Shown: piece by piece, positions 1 to 7,366 of the stretch
Numbering within the stretch: the stretch's first letter is position 1
Layout of the letters: each line of letters begins with the position of its first letter
Assembly (NCBI RefSeq): GCF_013839425.1
Contig: NZ_JACDNP010000007.1
Location: 81,161 to 145,160, forward strand
DNA from: Halorhabdus salina
GTDB lineage: Archaea; Halobacteriota; Halobacteria; Halobacteriales; Haloarculaceae
DNA length: 64,000 nt
Direction of reading: 5' to 3'
Position numbers and translations under genes: made by a program
Notes under the pieces: generated by a model
What the model was told of the DNA's origin: nothing
The model's database searches: none
The model's input: only the letters and a program-made list of their open reading frames with translations

Positions 1-1
1 T

Positions 2-514
2 GCAGCGGGTGACTCGGGTGCGGTCGTCCGCGACCTGGCCGAGACGGCCCGTGAAGCACTGGCTTTCGAGGTTGACGGGAAATACGACGCCGTCATCTCG
101 GGTGTCGGTGCGCCAAAGGACGCCCAACTCTACCAGACGACGCGCGGCATCACGTACGTCGTCCTCTCGGATGGTGCCCCTGTCAAAGAGGGGGGTCGCG
201 TCGTCGTGCCCGCGGTGCTCGACGAGGGCTACGGTGCGGGTCGTGGCGAAGAACGCTTCTACGAATGGCTCTCAGGGGCCGAGGACGCCGAATCGTGCTA
301 CCAGGCGATGCTGCAGGGCTACGAGCCTGGTGCCCAGCGCGGGTTCGTGACGGTGCGGTCACTCCGGCACGCCGACGCCTACATCACGAACAGCGAGGAC
401 CCTGAACTCGTCGAGGAGTGCCTGATGCACGCCGAGGGGACGGTCGAGGAAGCGATCGAACCCGGGAGTGAGGTGCTGGTCGTGCCGAAAGCGCCCAAAA
501 CCTTGCTAGTGTAA
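2..514 (+). CDS. larA: LarA-type nickel-dependent lactate racemase, C-terminal part
   Basis: The window opens inside this gene, and 170 codons remain before TAA. The reading frame starting at base 2 is open throughout and reads like the C-terminal half of the LarA family (DUF2088): a segment around VISGVGAPKDAQLYQTT, then GAPVKEGGRVVVPAVLDEGYG and a short acidic tail. LarA enzymes interconvert D- and L-lactate, or related 2-hydroxyacids, using a nickel-pincer nucleotide. The catalytic N-terminal part lies outside the window, so the substrate cannot be judged. A lactate permease 3.6 kb downstream fits 2-hydroxyacid use but is not in the same operon. The first in-frame methionine, near base 206, is internal and is not a start. 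Confidence 0.75.
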   Translation, partial: AAGDSGAVVRDLAETAREALAFEVDGKYDAVISGVGAPKDAQLYQTTRGITYVVLSDGAPVKEGGRVVVPAVLDEGYGAGRGEERFYEWLSGAEDAESCYQAMLQGYEPGAQRGFVTVRSLRHADAYITNSEDPELVEECLMHAEGTVEEAIEPGSEVLVVPKAPKTLLV

Positions 515-586
515 CTGCCGGTTCGAGCTATGGGCTGTCTCCGGACAACAAACGATGTCGGTCGCCGAGAAGAAAAGACTCGACAG

Positions 587-856
587 TCAGTCTGAGACGG
601 CCTGGTCCTGTTGTTCGGTACCGTCCTCGGTCGTGAGTTCGTAGAGGTTCTGTCGAGCGTCCGCGAAGTAGACGTCTTCGGAAACGACATCGACCTCTTC
701 GAGTCGTTCGAGGGCGTAGCGGACTGTACGGGCCGAGAGCATCGACTCCTCGACGATACCCTTCTGGGTTAGTGGCCCTTTGTATTCGAGGACCTTGTAG
801 ACGAGTTTTGCGCTCGGCGGGAGGTCTTCGATCCCCTCTCCGTCGGATTCTGCCAT
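587..856 (-). CDS. Small winged-helix transcriptional regulator (MarR/TrmB-like)
   Basis: 89-residue acidic protein. After a short N-terminus it shows a winged-helix pattern: helix 1 around PPSAKLVYKVLEY, helix 2 after GPLTQKGIVEES, a recognition helix in SARTVRYALERLEE, and a wing with VYFADARQNLYEL. This is the usual layout of one-domain haloarchaeal regulators. There is no effector domain, so it probably acts as a dimer or recognises its signal through the DNA-binding unit alone. A TATA-like box at 881-887 sits 25 bp before the ATG, which suggests a leaderless transcript. It is transcribed away from the EMC6-like/ABCE1 pair and shares their upstream region, so control of those genes is possible but unproven. 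Confidence 0.7.
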   Translation of the reverse strand: MAESDGEGIEDLPPSAKLVYKVLEYKGPLTQKGIVEESMLSARTVRYALERLEEVDVVSEDVYFADARQNLYELTTEDGTEQQDQAVSD

Positions 857-880
857 TGAAATCTATTCGGGACGCCGGCC

Positions 881-887
881 GTATAAA
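881..887 (-). promoter_or_regulatory. TATA-like box for the winged-helix regulator
   Basis: On the minus strand this reads TTTATAC, 25 bp upstream of the ATG at 856. That is the normal position for a leaderless haloarchaeal transcript. No ribosome-binding site is evident in between. Confidence 0.5.
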
Positions 888-966
888 GATTGAGGAGTTC
901 GATCGATAGTCCATCGGAATGATCAGTCAGGATCGGGACCTCAGGCCCGGACCGGGGAACGAACGC

Positions 967-974
967 CTTTTTAG
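967..974 (+). promoter_or_regulatory. TATA-like box for the EMC6-like/ABCE1 operon
   Basis: CTTTTTAG lies about 23-30 bp before the ATG at 997. The match in position and composition to haloarchaeal core promoters also supports 997 rather than the upstream in-frame ATG at 919 as the true start. Confidence 0.5.
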
Positions 975-996
975 CCCGGGTGGCCCACCTTGGGGT

Positions 997-1296
997 ATGG
1001 CTACCGAACAGACGCGACAACTGACCGGTCACGTAAAGAGTGTGACTGTGACGGCCCTGACCGCCGTGATGGGAGTGCTGTCCGGGCTGGGGTCGGAGGT
1101 GATGGGGCTTGCCGCAACAGACAATACGGCACTTGGACTGCTCGCTGGCGCGATTATCGTCCAGCTACCGGTCTTGCAAGTTGCCGGGGTCGACATCGGA
1201 GACTTCTCGACGAAAGATTATCTCTACATCGCCTTCATGACGTTCTCGATGTGGTTCGTGACCTGGTCGATCCTATTGACGACTGCATCCGCGTGA
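997..1296 (+). CDS. EMC6-like small membrane protein
   Basis: 99-residue protein with three predicted membrane segments (about residues 17-38, 45-64 and 72-95) and a short polar N-terminus. Size and topology fit the archaeal EMC6-like family, relatives of the small Emc6 subunit that works with the EMC3/YidC-type insertase. The family call is from memory of such proteins and is moderate in confidence. The ATG at 997 is preferred because the upstream extension from 919 is Pro/Gly-rich and would overlap the TATA-like box. ABCE1 begins 19 bp after the stop, so the two are almost certainly co-transcribed. Confidence 0.5.
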   Translation: MATEQTRQLTGHVKSVTVTALTAVMGVLSGLGSEVMGLAATDNTALGLLAGAIIVQLPVLQVAGVDIGDFSTKDYLYIAFMTFSMWFVTWSILLTTASA

Positions 1297-1315
1297 TTTC
1301 TAGAGGATTTGATAC

Positions 1316-3148
1316 ATGGCTGATGATTCTATCGCCGTTGTCGATCTCGATCGGTGCCAACCCGACCGCTGTAACTACGAGTGTGCCAACTTCTGTCCGC
1401 CAAATCGGACGGGCAAAGAGTGCATCACCACGCGTGAAGAACGATTTGAAGAGGGCGAACCCCACGGCGGGGGGGCCGACCAAGTCTGGATAAGCGAAGA
1501 GATCTGTCTCGGCGAATCCTGTGGGATCTGCGTCGAGAAGTGCCCCTTCGACGCTATCGAGATCATCAACCTGCCACAGGAACTTGATGATGATCCAGTC
1601 CACCGCTACGGGGAGAACGCCTTTGCGCTCTATGGCCTTCCGGCCCCCGAAGAAGGGCGCGTGACGGGAATTCTCGGGCCGAATGGGATCGGGAAAACGA
1701 CCGCGGTACGCATGCTTGCCGACGAACTGACGCCGAATCTCGGCCAATTCCAGGAGTCCCCGGAGTGGGAGGCAGTGCTTGACGCCTACCGTGGGACGGC
1801 CCTGCAGGATTACCTCGAATCCCTGTTGGGTGGTGACGTCACGGTCGCCCGGAAACCACAGTACGTCGACCAGATCCCCGACCAGTTCGACGGGACGACC
1901 CGACAGTTGCTCGAACGGACTGACGAACGCGGTGTGCTTGACGACCTGATCGAGCGCGTCGGAATCGGTCCTGTCGTCGATCAGGACATTGACACGCTCT
2001 CGGGCGGGGAACTCCAGCGTGTCGCCCTCGTGGCGGCTGTTGCCCGGGATGCCGACTTCTACTTCTTAGACGAAGTCTCACCGTATCTGGACATCGGCCA
2101 GCGGATGACCGCCGCCCGATTGATCCAGGAACTCGCCGAGGAACAGAACCGGTCAGTGCTGGTGGTCGAACACGACCTCGCTATTCTGGACCTTCTTGCT
2201 GACGCCATCCACGTCGGCTACGGGCGGCCGGGTGCCTTCGGTGTGATCACTGATCCCAAGTCGGTTAAAAGCGGGATCAACGAGTATCTCGCAGGCTATC
2301 TGGAAAACGAGAACATGCGCATCCGCGAGGAGGCCATCGAGTTCGAGGAACATGCCCCGCGCTCGATCAGCACCGGCGACACGGTCATCGAGTATCCGGC
2401 CTTAGAGAAGAGTTATGGCGAGGACGAGTTCTCCCTGGCCGTCGAATCGGGTCAGATCCGCGAGAGTGAGGTGCTGGGTGTCGTCGGGCCGAACGGGATC
2501 GGGAAGTCTACCTTCGCGAAGTTGCTGGCCGGCCGCCTCGACGCTGACGCGGGCGATATCGACGCGAGTCTCGATATTTCTTACAAGCCTCAGTACGTCG
2601 AGGTTGACCAGCCGATGCGCGTCGACGCCTTTTTGGGCTCGATCGCCGATGACTTCGGCAGTTCGTACTGGAACACGGAGATCGCTCAGCCCCTCCAACT
2701 CGAGGAGATCATGGAACAGCAACTCACTGACCTCTCGGGTGGAGAGCGCCAGCGCGTTGCGATCGCGGCGTGCCTCTCGCGGGACGCCGACCTCTACCTG
2801 CTGGACGAGCCAAGCGCCCACCTCGACGTCGAGCAGCGAGTGCTTGCGACCAGTGCGATCCGTCGCTACGCCGAGAACCACGACGCGACGGCGATGGTCA
2901 TCGACCACGACATCTACATGATCGACCTGTTGGCCGACCGCCTGCTGGTCTTCGACGGCGAACCGGCTGTTTCGGGTCACGCGAGCACGCCCCAATCGAT
3001 GCGCGACGGCATGAACGACTTCCTGAGCAATCTGGACATCACGTTCCGTCGGGACGAACGCACCTCCCGGCCACGGATCAACAAACCGGAGAGTCAGCTC
3101 GATCGCGAGCAAAAGCAGGCTGGCGAGTACTACTACGCCCCCGAGTAA
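1316..3148 (+). CDS. abce1: ABCE1/Rli1 ribosome recycling factor
   Basis: 610-residue twin-ATPase. The N-terminal iron-sulfur region has cysteines at 14, 19, 23 and 27, then a ferredoxin-type set at 64, 69, 72 and 76 followed by Pro. The first nucleotide-binding domain has Walker A GPNGIGKT (about 121-128) and signature LSGGELQR; the second has GPNGIGKS and LSGGERQR. Each has a switch His in the VVEHD/VIDHD motifs. The protein splits post-termination 70S ribosomes into subunits with archaeal Pelota/aRF1. Length matches the family. A GAGG at 1303-1306 lies about 9 bp before the ATG, unusually clear for a haloarchaeon and consistent with an internal operon gene behind the EMC6-like protein. Confidence 0.97.
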   Translation: MADDSIAVVDLDRCQPDRCNYECANFCPPNRTGKECITTREERFEEGEPHGGGADQVWISEEICLGESCGICVEKCPFDAIEIINLPQELDDDPVHRYGENAFALYGLPAPEEGRVTGILGPNGIGKTTAVRMLADELTPNLGQFQESPEWEAVLDAYRGTALQDYLESLLGGDVTVARKPQYVDQIPDQFDGTTRQLLERTDERGVLDDLIERVGIGPVVDQDIDTLSGGELQRVALVAAVARDADFYFLDEVSPYLDIGQRMTAARLIQELAEEQNRSVLVVEHDLAILDLLADAIHVGYGRPGAFGVITDPKSVKSGINEYLAGYLENENMRIREEAIEFEEHAPRSISTGDTVIEYPALEKSYGEDEFSLAVESGQIRESEVLGVVGPNGIGKSTFAKLLAGRLDADAGDIDASLDISYKPQYVEVDQPMRVDAFLGSIADDFGSSYWNTEIAQPLQLEEIMEQQLTDLSGGERQRVAIAACLSRDADLYLLDEPSAHLDVEQRVLATSAIRRYAENHDATAMVIDHDIYMIDLLADRLLVFDGEPAVSGHASTPQSMRDGMNDFLSNLDITFRRDERTSRPRINKPESQLDREQKQAGEYYYAPE

Positions 3149-3193
3149 CCGGGAGCGAAACCCGCAAGTCTGTCCTCACCAAACGAGTTACTG

Positions 3194-3964
3194 ATGCACG
3201 ACTATCACGTGCACACCACCTACTCCGACGGGTCGCTGTTGCCCCGGATGGTCGCCGCCGCTGAGGAGGCGGGTCTGGACGGGCTCGGGTTCGCCGACCA
3301 CTGCAACGTCTTCGGGACCGAGGGTGCTCGCGCCTACCGGAATGCGTTCGGGTTCAACCTGGATCTCACGCACGAGCGCCGGCGCCGGGCGATCGAGCGG
3401 TCTCGCGACCGAACCGACCTCCGGCTGTACGACGGCGTCGAGATGGACTACCACCCCGATCACGAGGGAGCCATCGAAGACTTCCTCGCCGACGCGGAGT
3501 TCGACTACGCCATCGGCAGCGTTCACCAAATCGACGGGGCGAACGTCCACGATCGAGAGCACTTCGCCGCGCTCTCGCCTGCCGAACGGGAGCACGCGGT
3601 CGAGACGTACGTCGAGCGCGTCTGTGCGCTGCTCGATTCCGAACTGGTCGACATCGCGGCCCACATCGATATCGTCGAACGTAATCCGGCGCTCCGGGGA
3701 CTGTTAGACGAGGGCCACTATCACCGGATCGCCGACGCGCTAGCCGACTCGCAGACAGTCCCCGAGATCAATGCCGGGCGCGTCACCCGGGAGTATGGTG
3801 ATTTCCATCCAAGCGAGCAGTTTCTGGAGACGCTCCTCGCTGAGGGTGTCGCGTTCACGATTGGCTCGGACGCGCATGAACCCGACGAGTTACTCGCCTG
3901 CCAGGACCGACTGGCAGCGGTCGTCAGGAACGAGGACCTGCCAATAGTCGAGCTGGACGTGTAA
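3194..3964 (+). CDS. PHP-domain metal-dependent phosphoesterase
   Basis: 256-residue PHP domain. The N-terminus DYHVHTTYSDGS carries the first metal-binding HxH, FADHCN the next histidine, GVEMDYHP a Glu/His pair, GSVHQI another His, AAHIDI the following one, and GSDAHEP the final DxH. All metal ligands of a trinuclear PHP site therefore appear present. Length and arrangement resemble histidinol-phosphatase-type PHP proteins (HisK/HisJ-like), but no his genes are nearby, so the substrate is open. The gene begins 45 bp after the ABCE1 stop and may be read through from it. Confidence 0.85.
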   Translation: MHDYHVHTTYSDGSLLPRMVAAAEEAGLDGLGFADHCNVFGTEGARAYRNAFGFNLDLTHERRRRAIERSRDRTDLRLYDGVEMDYHPDHEGAIEDFLADAEFDYAIGSVHQIDGANVHDREHFAALSPAEREHAVETYVERVCALLDSELVDIAAHIDIVERNPALRGLLDEGHYHRIADALADSQTVPEINAGRVTREYGDFHPSEQFLETLLAEGVAFTIGSDAHEPDELLACQDRLAAVVRNEDLPIVELDV

Positions 3965-4111
3965 GTTTCCCATCAGGACGAGGGATCCAGATTCGGGGAG
4001 TTGGGGCAGGTCCGAAATTGGCGGTTCGATGCCTGACGATGACGATCGATCGTGGCAAATAGCGACTGGAACCGTGTGACTATTGTCGCGGGACCTGTCA
4101 CGGTCGAATAC

Positions 4112-5806
4112 ATGACGAGTACCGGGCTCTTGGCGCTGGCGGCGAGCCTCCCGATTGTCGTTTCGTTCGTGCTGCTGGCCGGGCTGCGCTGGTCGGCCGC
4201 ACGATCGATGACTGTCGGCTGGGTCATCGCCGCGGCACTCGGACTGGGTGTGTGGGGCATGGAAGGGGCATGGTTCGCGGCGGCCGCGCTCAAAGGCGTG
4301 CTTGGCGCGGTCGACATCATCCTGATCGTCTTCGGGGCCATCTTGCTGATGAACTATCTCGAAGTCGGCGGCTCGATCAGCACGATTCGGTGGTTCTTCC
4401 GGCGCATCGAGAGCGACCGTCGCGTCCAGTTGCTGTTGATCGGCTTGGGATTCGAGACCATCATCGAAGGCGTTGCCGGGTTCGGGACGCCGGGAGCGTT
4501 GGCTGCGCCGCTGTTCATCGGGCTGGGATTCCCGCCCCTGGCCGCGGCGGTATTCGGGCTGTTCTTCAACGCGCCCAATCCACAGTTTGGGGCCGCTGGG
4601 ACGCCGATCATCGGCGGCGTCGATCAGGGAATGAGTGCCGAGTTGATCGACGGCATGGGCACAGAAGCGTTCAAGATGCTCGTCGGTCAGTGGACGGGCG
4701 TGATGACCGGGCTAACCTTCGTCTTTTGGGGTGTGCTCGGCGTCTTTCTGCTCATTTACTGGTTCGGTGACGACGACGAACGGTCGTTGAGCGGGGCGGC
4801 CCGGTCGACGCTTCCGGTCCTCCCGTTCGCGCTTGTGCTGGGAGTGATCACCGGCCTCGTCCAGTGGGCCGTCGCGTGGTTCGTCGGCTACTCGTTGCCG
4901 GACATCGCGGCCGGCTTCGTCGTGATCGGCGTCGGGATCGTTATGGCGAACGCGAACGTACTCGTTCCCGAGCACAAGTGGTCGTTTCCCGACCGCGGTC
5001 GGTGGTCTGACACCTGGCTTGGCGGCCTCGATCTCGATTCGATCAGTGACGACGAGCCAACCAAGGAAATGCCGGTCTGGCTTGCCTGGACACCGTACCT
5101 CCTCGTCGCCGGTTTCCTGCTGGTGACTCGCTGGCCTGGCCTGGGCATCGAGAGCCAGCTTCAGGAGTTCACTATTGGGGTCACGGGTCTGCTGGGTACG
5201 GAACTCGGGTGGGACTTACAGTACCTCTATCTACCCGGAACGATGCCATTTATCCCCATCGCAATCGGCACCGGCTTGCTGTACCGGTTGGACTTCGAAG
5301 GGACGGTCGAGGCCTGGCGGGAGTCGATTCGACAGGTTGCCCCGGCGGCGATCACACTGGTTGTCGTCGTCTCGCTCACCCAGATCATGCGCCGATCGGC
5401 CGAAAACCCAGAGAACGTCGCCGGCATGATGCAGGTCCTCTCAGAAGTGTTGGCGAATGCGGCCGGCGGTGCCCTCCCGATGGTCGTCCCCTGGATCGGT
5501 GCCCTGGGGACGTTCGTCACCGGCTCGAACACAGTCTCTGATATTCTGTTCAACGCCTTGCAGTACAATGCCGCAGAGAACGTTGGCCTCTCGAAAGGGC
5601 TGATCGTGGCGATTCAGAACGTCGGCGGCGGGGTCGGCAACATGATTTCCGTCCAGAACATCGCGGCGATCTGTGGCGTCGTCGGGATCGCCGGCCGTGA
5701 GGGGGATATTCTCCGGAAAGTGATCGTCCCGACGGTCCTGTTCGCGATCTTTGCCGGCTCGATCGGCACGCTGCTGGTGTACGTGGTTGCACCAGGGGTG
5801 TTCTGA
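4112..5806 (+). CDS. lctP: L-lactate permease family transporter
   Basis: 564-residue membrane protein with at least 12 hydrophobic segments. It carries family motifs of lactate/glycolate permeases: ETIIEGVAGFGTPGALAAPL near residues 110-130, NAPNPQFGAAGTPI, and near the C-terminus TFVTGSNTVSDILFNALQ and GGGVGNMISVQNI. The LctP family takes up lactate or glycolate with protons. The ATG at 4112 is chosen over a GTG 60 bp upstream because translation from 4112 opens directly with a membrane segment. It could feed the LarA-type racemase at the window start. A stem-loop at 5870-5901 follows the stop. Confidence 0.9.
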   Translation: MTSTGLLALAASLPIVVSFVLLAGLRWSAARSMTVGWVIAAALGLGVWGMEGAWFAAAALKGVLGAVDIILIVFGAILLMNYLEVGGSISTIRWFFRRIESDRRVQLLLIGLGFETIIEGVAGFGTPGALAAPLFIGLGFPPLAAAVFGLFFNAPNPQFGAAGTPIIGGVDQGMSAELIDGMGTEAFKMLVGQWTGVMTGLTFVFWGVLGVFLLIYWFGDDDERSLSGAARSTLPVLPFALVLGVITGLVQWAVAWFVGYSLPDIAAGFVVIGVGIVMANANVLVPEHKWSFPDRGRWSDTWLGGLDLDSISDDEPTKEMPVWLAWTPYLLVAGFLLVTRWPGLGIESQLQEFTIGVTGLLGTELGWDLQYLYLPGTMPFIPIAIGTGLLYRLDFEGTVEAWRESIRQVAPAAITLVVVVSLTQIMRRSAENPENVAGMMQVLSEVLANAAGGALPMVVPWIGALGTFVTGSNTVSDILFNALQYNAAENVGLSKGLIVAIQNVGGGVGNMISVQNIAAICGVVGIAGREGDILRKVIVPTVLFAIFAGSIGTLLVYVVAPGVF

Positions 5807-5869
5807 GACGAATCGAAGTCCGCTCGAGTACGGTCCGGGCGGGACATGCCGTCGGCGTCTGCTCGACAT

Positions 5870-5901
5870 CGGTATGTCTTGTCCGGGGCAAGCCGATACC
5901 G
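5870..5901 (+). terminator. Stem-loop downstream of lctP
   Basis: CGGTAT pairs with ATACCG, and an inner CTTG pairs with CAAG around a 7-nt loop, with a small asymmetric bulge. It lies about 65 bp after the lctP stop. No T-run follows, so termination is only a guess; it could instead belong to the adjacent mobile relic. Confidence 0.3.
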
Positions 5902-5923
5902 TTCGACGAGACAAGGTGAAGTA

Positions 5924-6287
5924 CCCCGCGCTCGGTGGCGCGGGGCGTCCGGGTTTCGGACCGCACTGCACCAGCACCGAACTTTAATTCCCTCCGCACT
6001 CGCCTGACGGCTCGTGCCCGGCGCGGGTAAACACCCGAACACTCGCCAACGGCGAGTGTCCGTGGAGGTCGGTCGCTCCACCACGACCCGACAACTCCCG
6101 TCTCATCTCGGTTCTAAGAGACCGTTTGAGAGGAGTCGCATTTTCATTTCAGCGCCGACGACCAGCAAAGGAATTGAGGTCTTCAATTCCCTACTTTGAG
6201 GTTGTGTTCTGGTCGTTACCCGCTAATTTATAGCGCAGTTTATTACCGATTTCGACGCGCTTCACCCACGGGCACGGTGGCCCGTGG
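5924..6287 (+). mobile_element. Non-autonomous IS200/IS605-like element (PATE-type relic)
   Basis: Gene-free stretch bounded by two matching hairpins: 8-bp stem 5924-5931/5938-5945 with loop TCGGTG, and 8-bp stem 6266-6273/6280-6287 with loop ACGGTG. The stems differ but the loops agree at 5 of 6 bases, as expected for subterminal hairpins recognised by an HUH transposase at both ends of an IS200/IS605 element. Between them are further hairpins: 6024-6037, a perfect 9-bp stem at 6039-6059, nested stems 6158-6165/6209-6216 and 6170-6177/6183-6190, and 6221-6235. No tnpA or tnpB reading frame remains. The outer limits are not defined. It may be a deletion derivative, possibly retaining part of a TnpB guide RNA. 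Confidence 0.6.
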
Positions 6288-6340
6288 TTCTCGCGCTATA
6301 TCTCTTATAGATCAGTGAACTTACGCTACGGATTGTCAGC

Positions 6341-6622
6341 ATGTCGCCCTTGAACGCCAGCGAAGGGACAGACTCGGCTTCGACGTGGTCGATCCTGGGG
6401 ATCGGCGGGGTCGCAAGTCTCTGCTGTATTTTCCTCGCTCCGGCGACGGCGGCAGCCACTGGGAGTGCGCTCTCGGGCAGTGCGACGGCAGCCGTCGGTG
6501 GGACGTTCATCCAGGTCGTCGTGACAGCACTGGCAGTCGGGGTCGTCGCGGCGGGCGTCAGCGCCGGGCGACGGGTGCGTGGGAGTACTGGAGCAACCGA
6601 CGGCTGCCACTGTGAGCAGTAA
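6341..6622 (+). CDS. Small Cys-containing membrane protein, unknown function
   Basis: 93-residue protein. A polar N-terminus of about 15 residues precedes two membrane segments (about 17-39 and 52-75). The first contains a vicinal Cys pair in GVASLCCIFLAP, and the C-terminus ends in CHCEQ. Paired cysteines in the first helix plus terminal cysteines recall small MerT/MerF-type metal or thiol membrane carriers, but similarity is too short to assign a function. It lies just downstream of the IS-like relic and ends 3 bp from the convergent torD-like gene, so it is not part of the reductase operon. Confidence 0.55.
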   Translation: MSPLNASEGTDSASTWSILGIGGVASLCCIFLAPATAAATGSALSGSATAAVGGTFIQVVVTALAVGVVAAGVSAGRRVRGSTGATDGCHCEQ

Positions 6623-6625
6623 GAG

Positions 6626-7366
6626 TCAGTTCGTCACCAGCCCGTCGTTGCGGTCCCAGGCGACGAACTGGGGGGCGAAGACGGCAAGTTCGGCGAACAA
6701 GCCCTCGACAGCATCTTCTCGGGCGACCGCCTCCTGAAACGATTCGAGCCAGTCGAGTCGATCGAGGGCTTCACGCTGGCTGGCACGGATCGCCGATAGC
6801 TCTTCGGAAGTTGCGCCGTCTTGGTCGCCAGCCAACAGTTCGGCTTCCCGATCACAGAGCGCCCCCATGAACTCGAAGGCGACCGCGAGATGGTCGGGGA
6901 CACCGTCGCCACGCTCCGGTTCGAATCCCGTGGCTGCATGGGCTTTCGCCGCCGCGGCGGCGGGATCGCCGAGGAACTCGCCGGCCTCGCCTTCCTCGTG
7001 ATACGGCGAGTCCGACTCGAAGGACTCGCTTGGCTCGTCTGCGTGGGCCGACGCGAACGGCGGGACGTAGTGTGGCCCCGGGACAGCGAAGAGATTGTCG
7101 TAACCGATCCGGAGTCCCTCGCAGTCGAGGTCAGTGCGATCGAGTGCGTCAGTCTCGACGTTTGCCGCGAGGGCGTCCGCAAGACGGACGAACGCACCGT
7201 CCTCGATCGCGGCGGCGAGCGTCTCCACGTCGCCGTCGAAGACCGCCGCCAGAAGCCCGTAGACCTCGGCCCTGGCACGGGCCACGGCGACCGCTTCGGA
7301 CTGCTCGTCCGGATCTAATTCTGAGGCCTCCGTGTCGTGAGGGGTAGTTTCCGTCACGGCAATCAC
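6626..7366 (-). CDS. TorD/DmsD-family molybdoenzyme chaperone
   Basis: 246-residue all-helical acidic protein with the features of TorD-type chaperones: an early RAEVYGLLAAVF helix, the central loop FAVPGPHYVPPFASAH corresponding to the family's VPGPxxVPPYES region, and the late segment PDHLAVAFEFMGALCDREAELL. These proteins bind the Tat signal of a molybdoenzyme and hold the apoprotein for cofactor loading. The GTG start at 7366 overlaps the stop of the catalytic-subunit gene (GTGA), so it is the last gene of the reductase operon and probably translationally coupled. A second GTG three codons later is an alternative start. Confidence 0.85.
   Translation of the reverse strand: MIAVTETTPHDTEASELDPDEQSEAVAVARARAEVYGLLAAVFDGDVETLAAAIEDGAFVRLADALAANVETDALDRTDLDCEGLRIGYDNLFAVPGPHYVPPFASAHADEPSESFESDSPYHEEGEAGEFLGDPAAAAAKAHAATGFEPERGDGVPDHLAVAFEFMGALCDREAELLAGDQDGATSEELSAIRASQREALDRLDWLESFQEAVAREDAVEGLFAELAVFAPQFVAWDRNDGLVTN

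Noticed and set aside
5924..6287. Hairpin cluster considered as a CRISPR array or leader
   Set aside because: The hairpins differ in sequence and spacing; there are no regular identical repeats and no cas genes in the window.
6918..6928. GGTTCGAATCC, similar to a tRNA T-loop
   Set aside because: It lies inside the torD-like coding sequence, with no paired T-stem, acceptor stem or anticodon arm around it.
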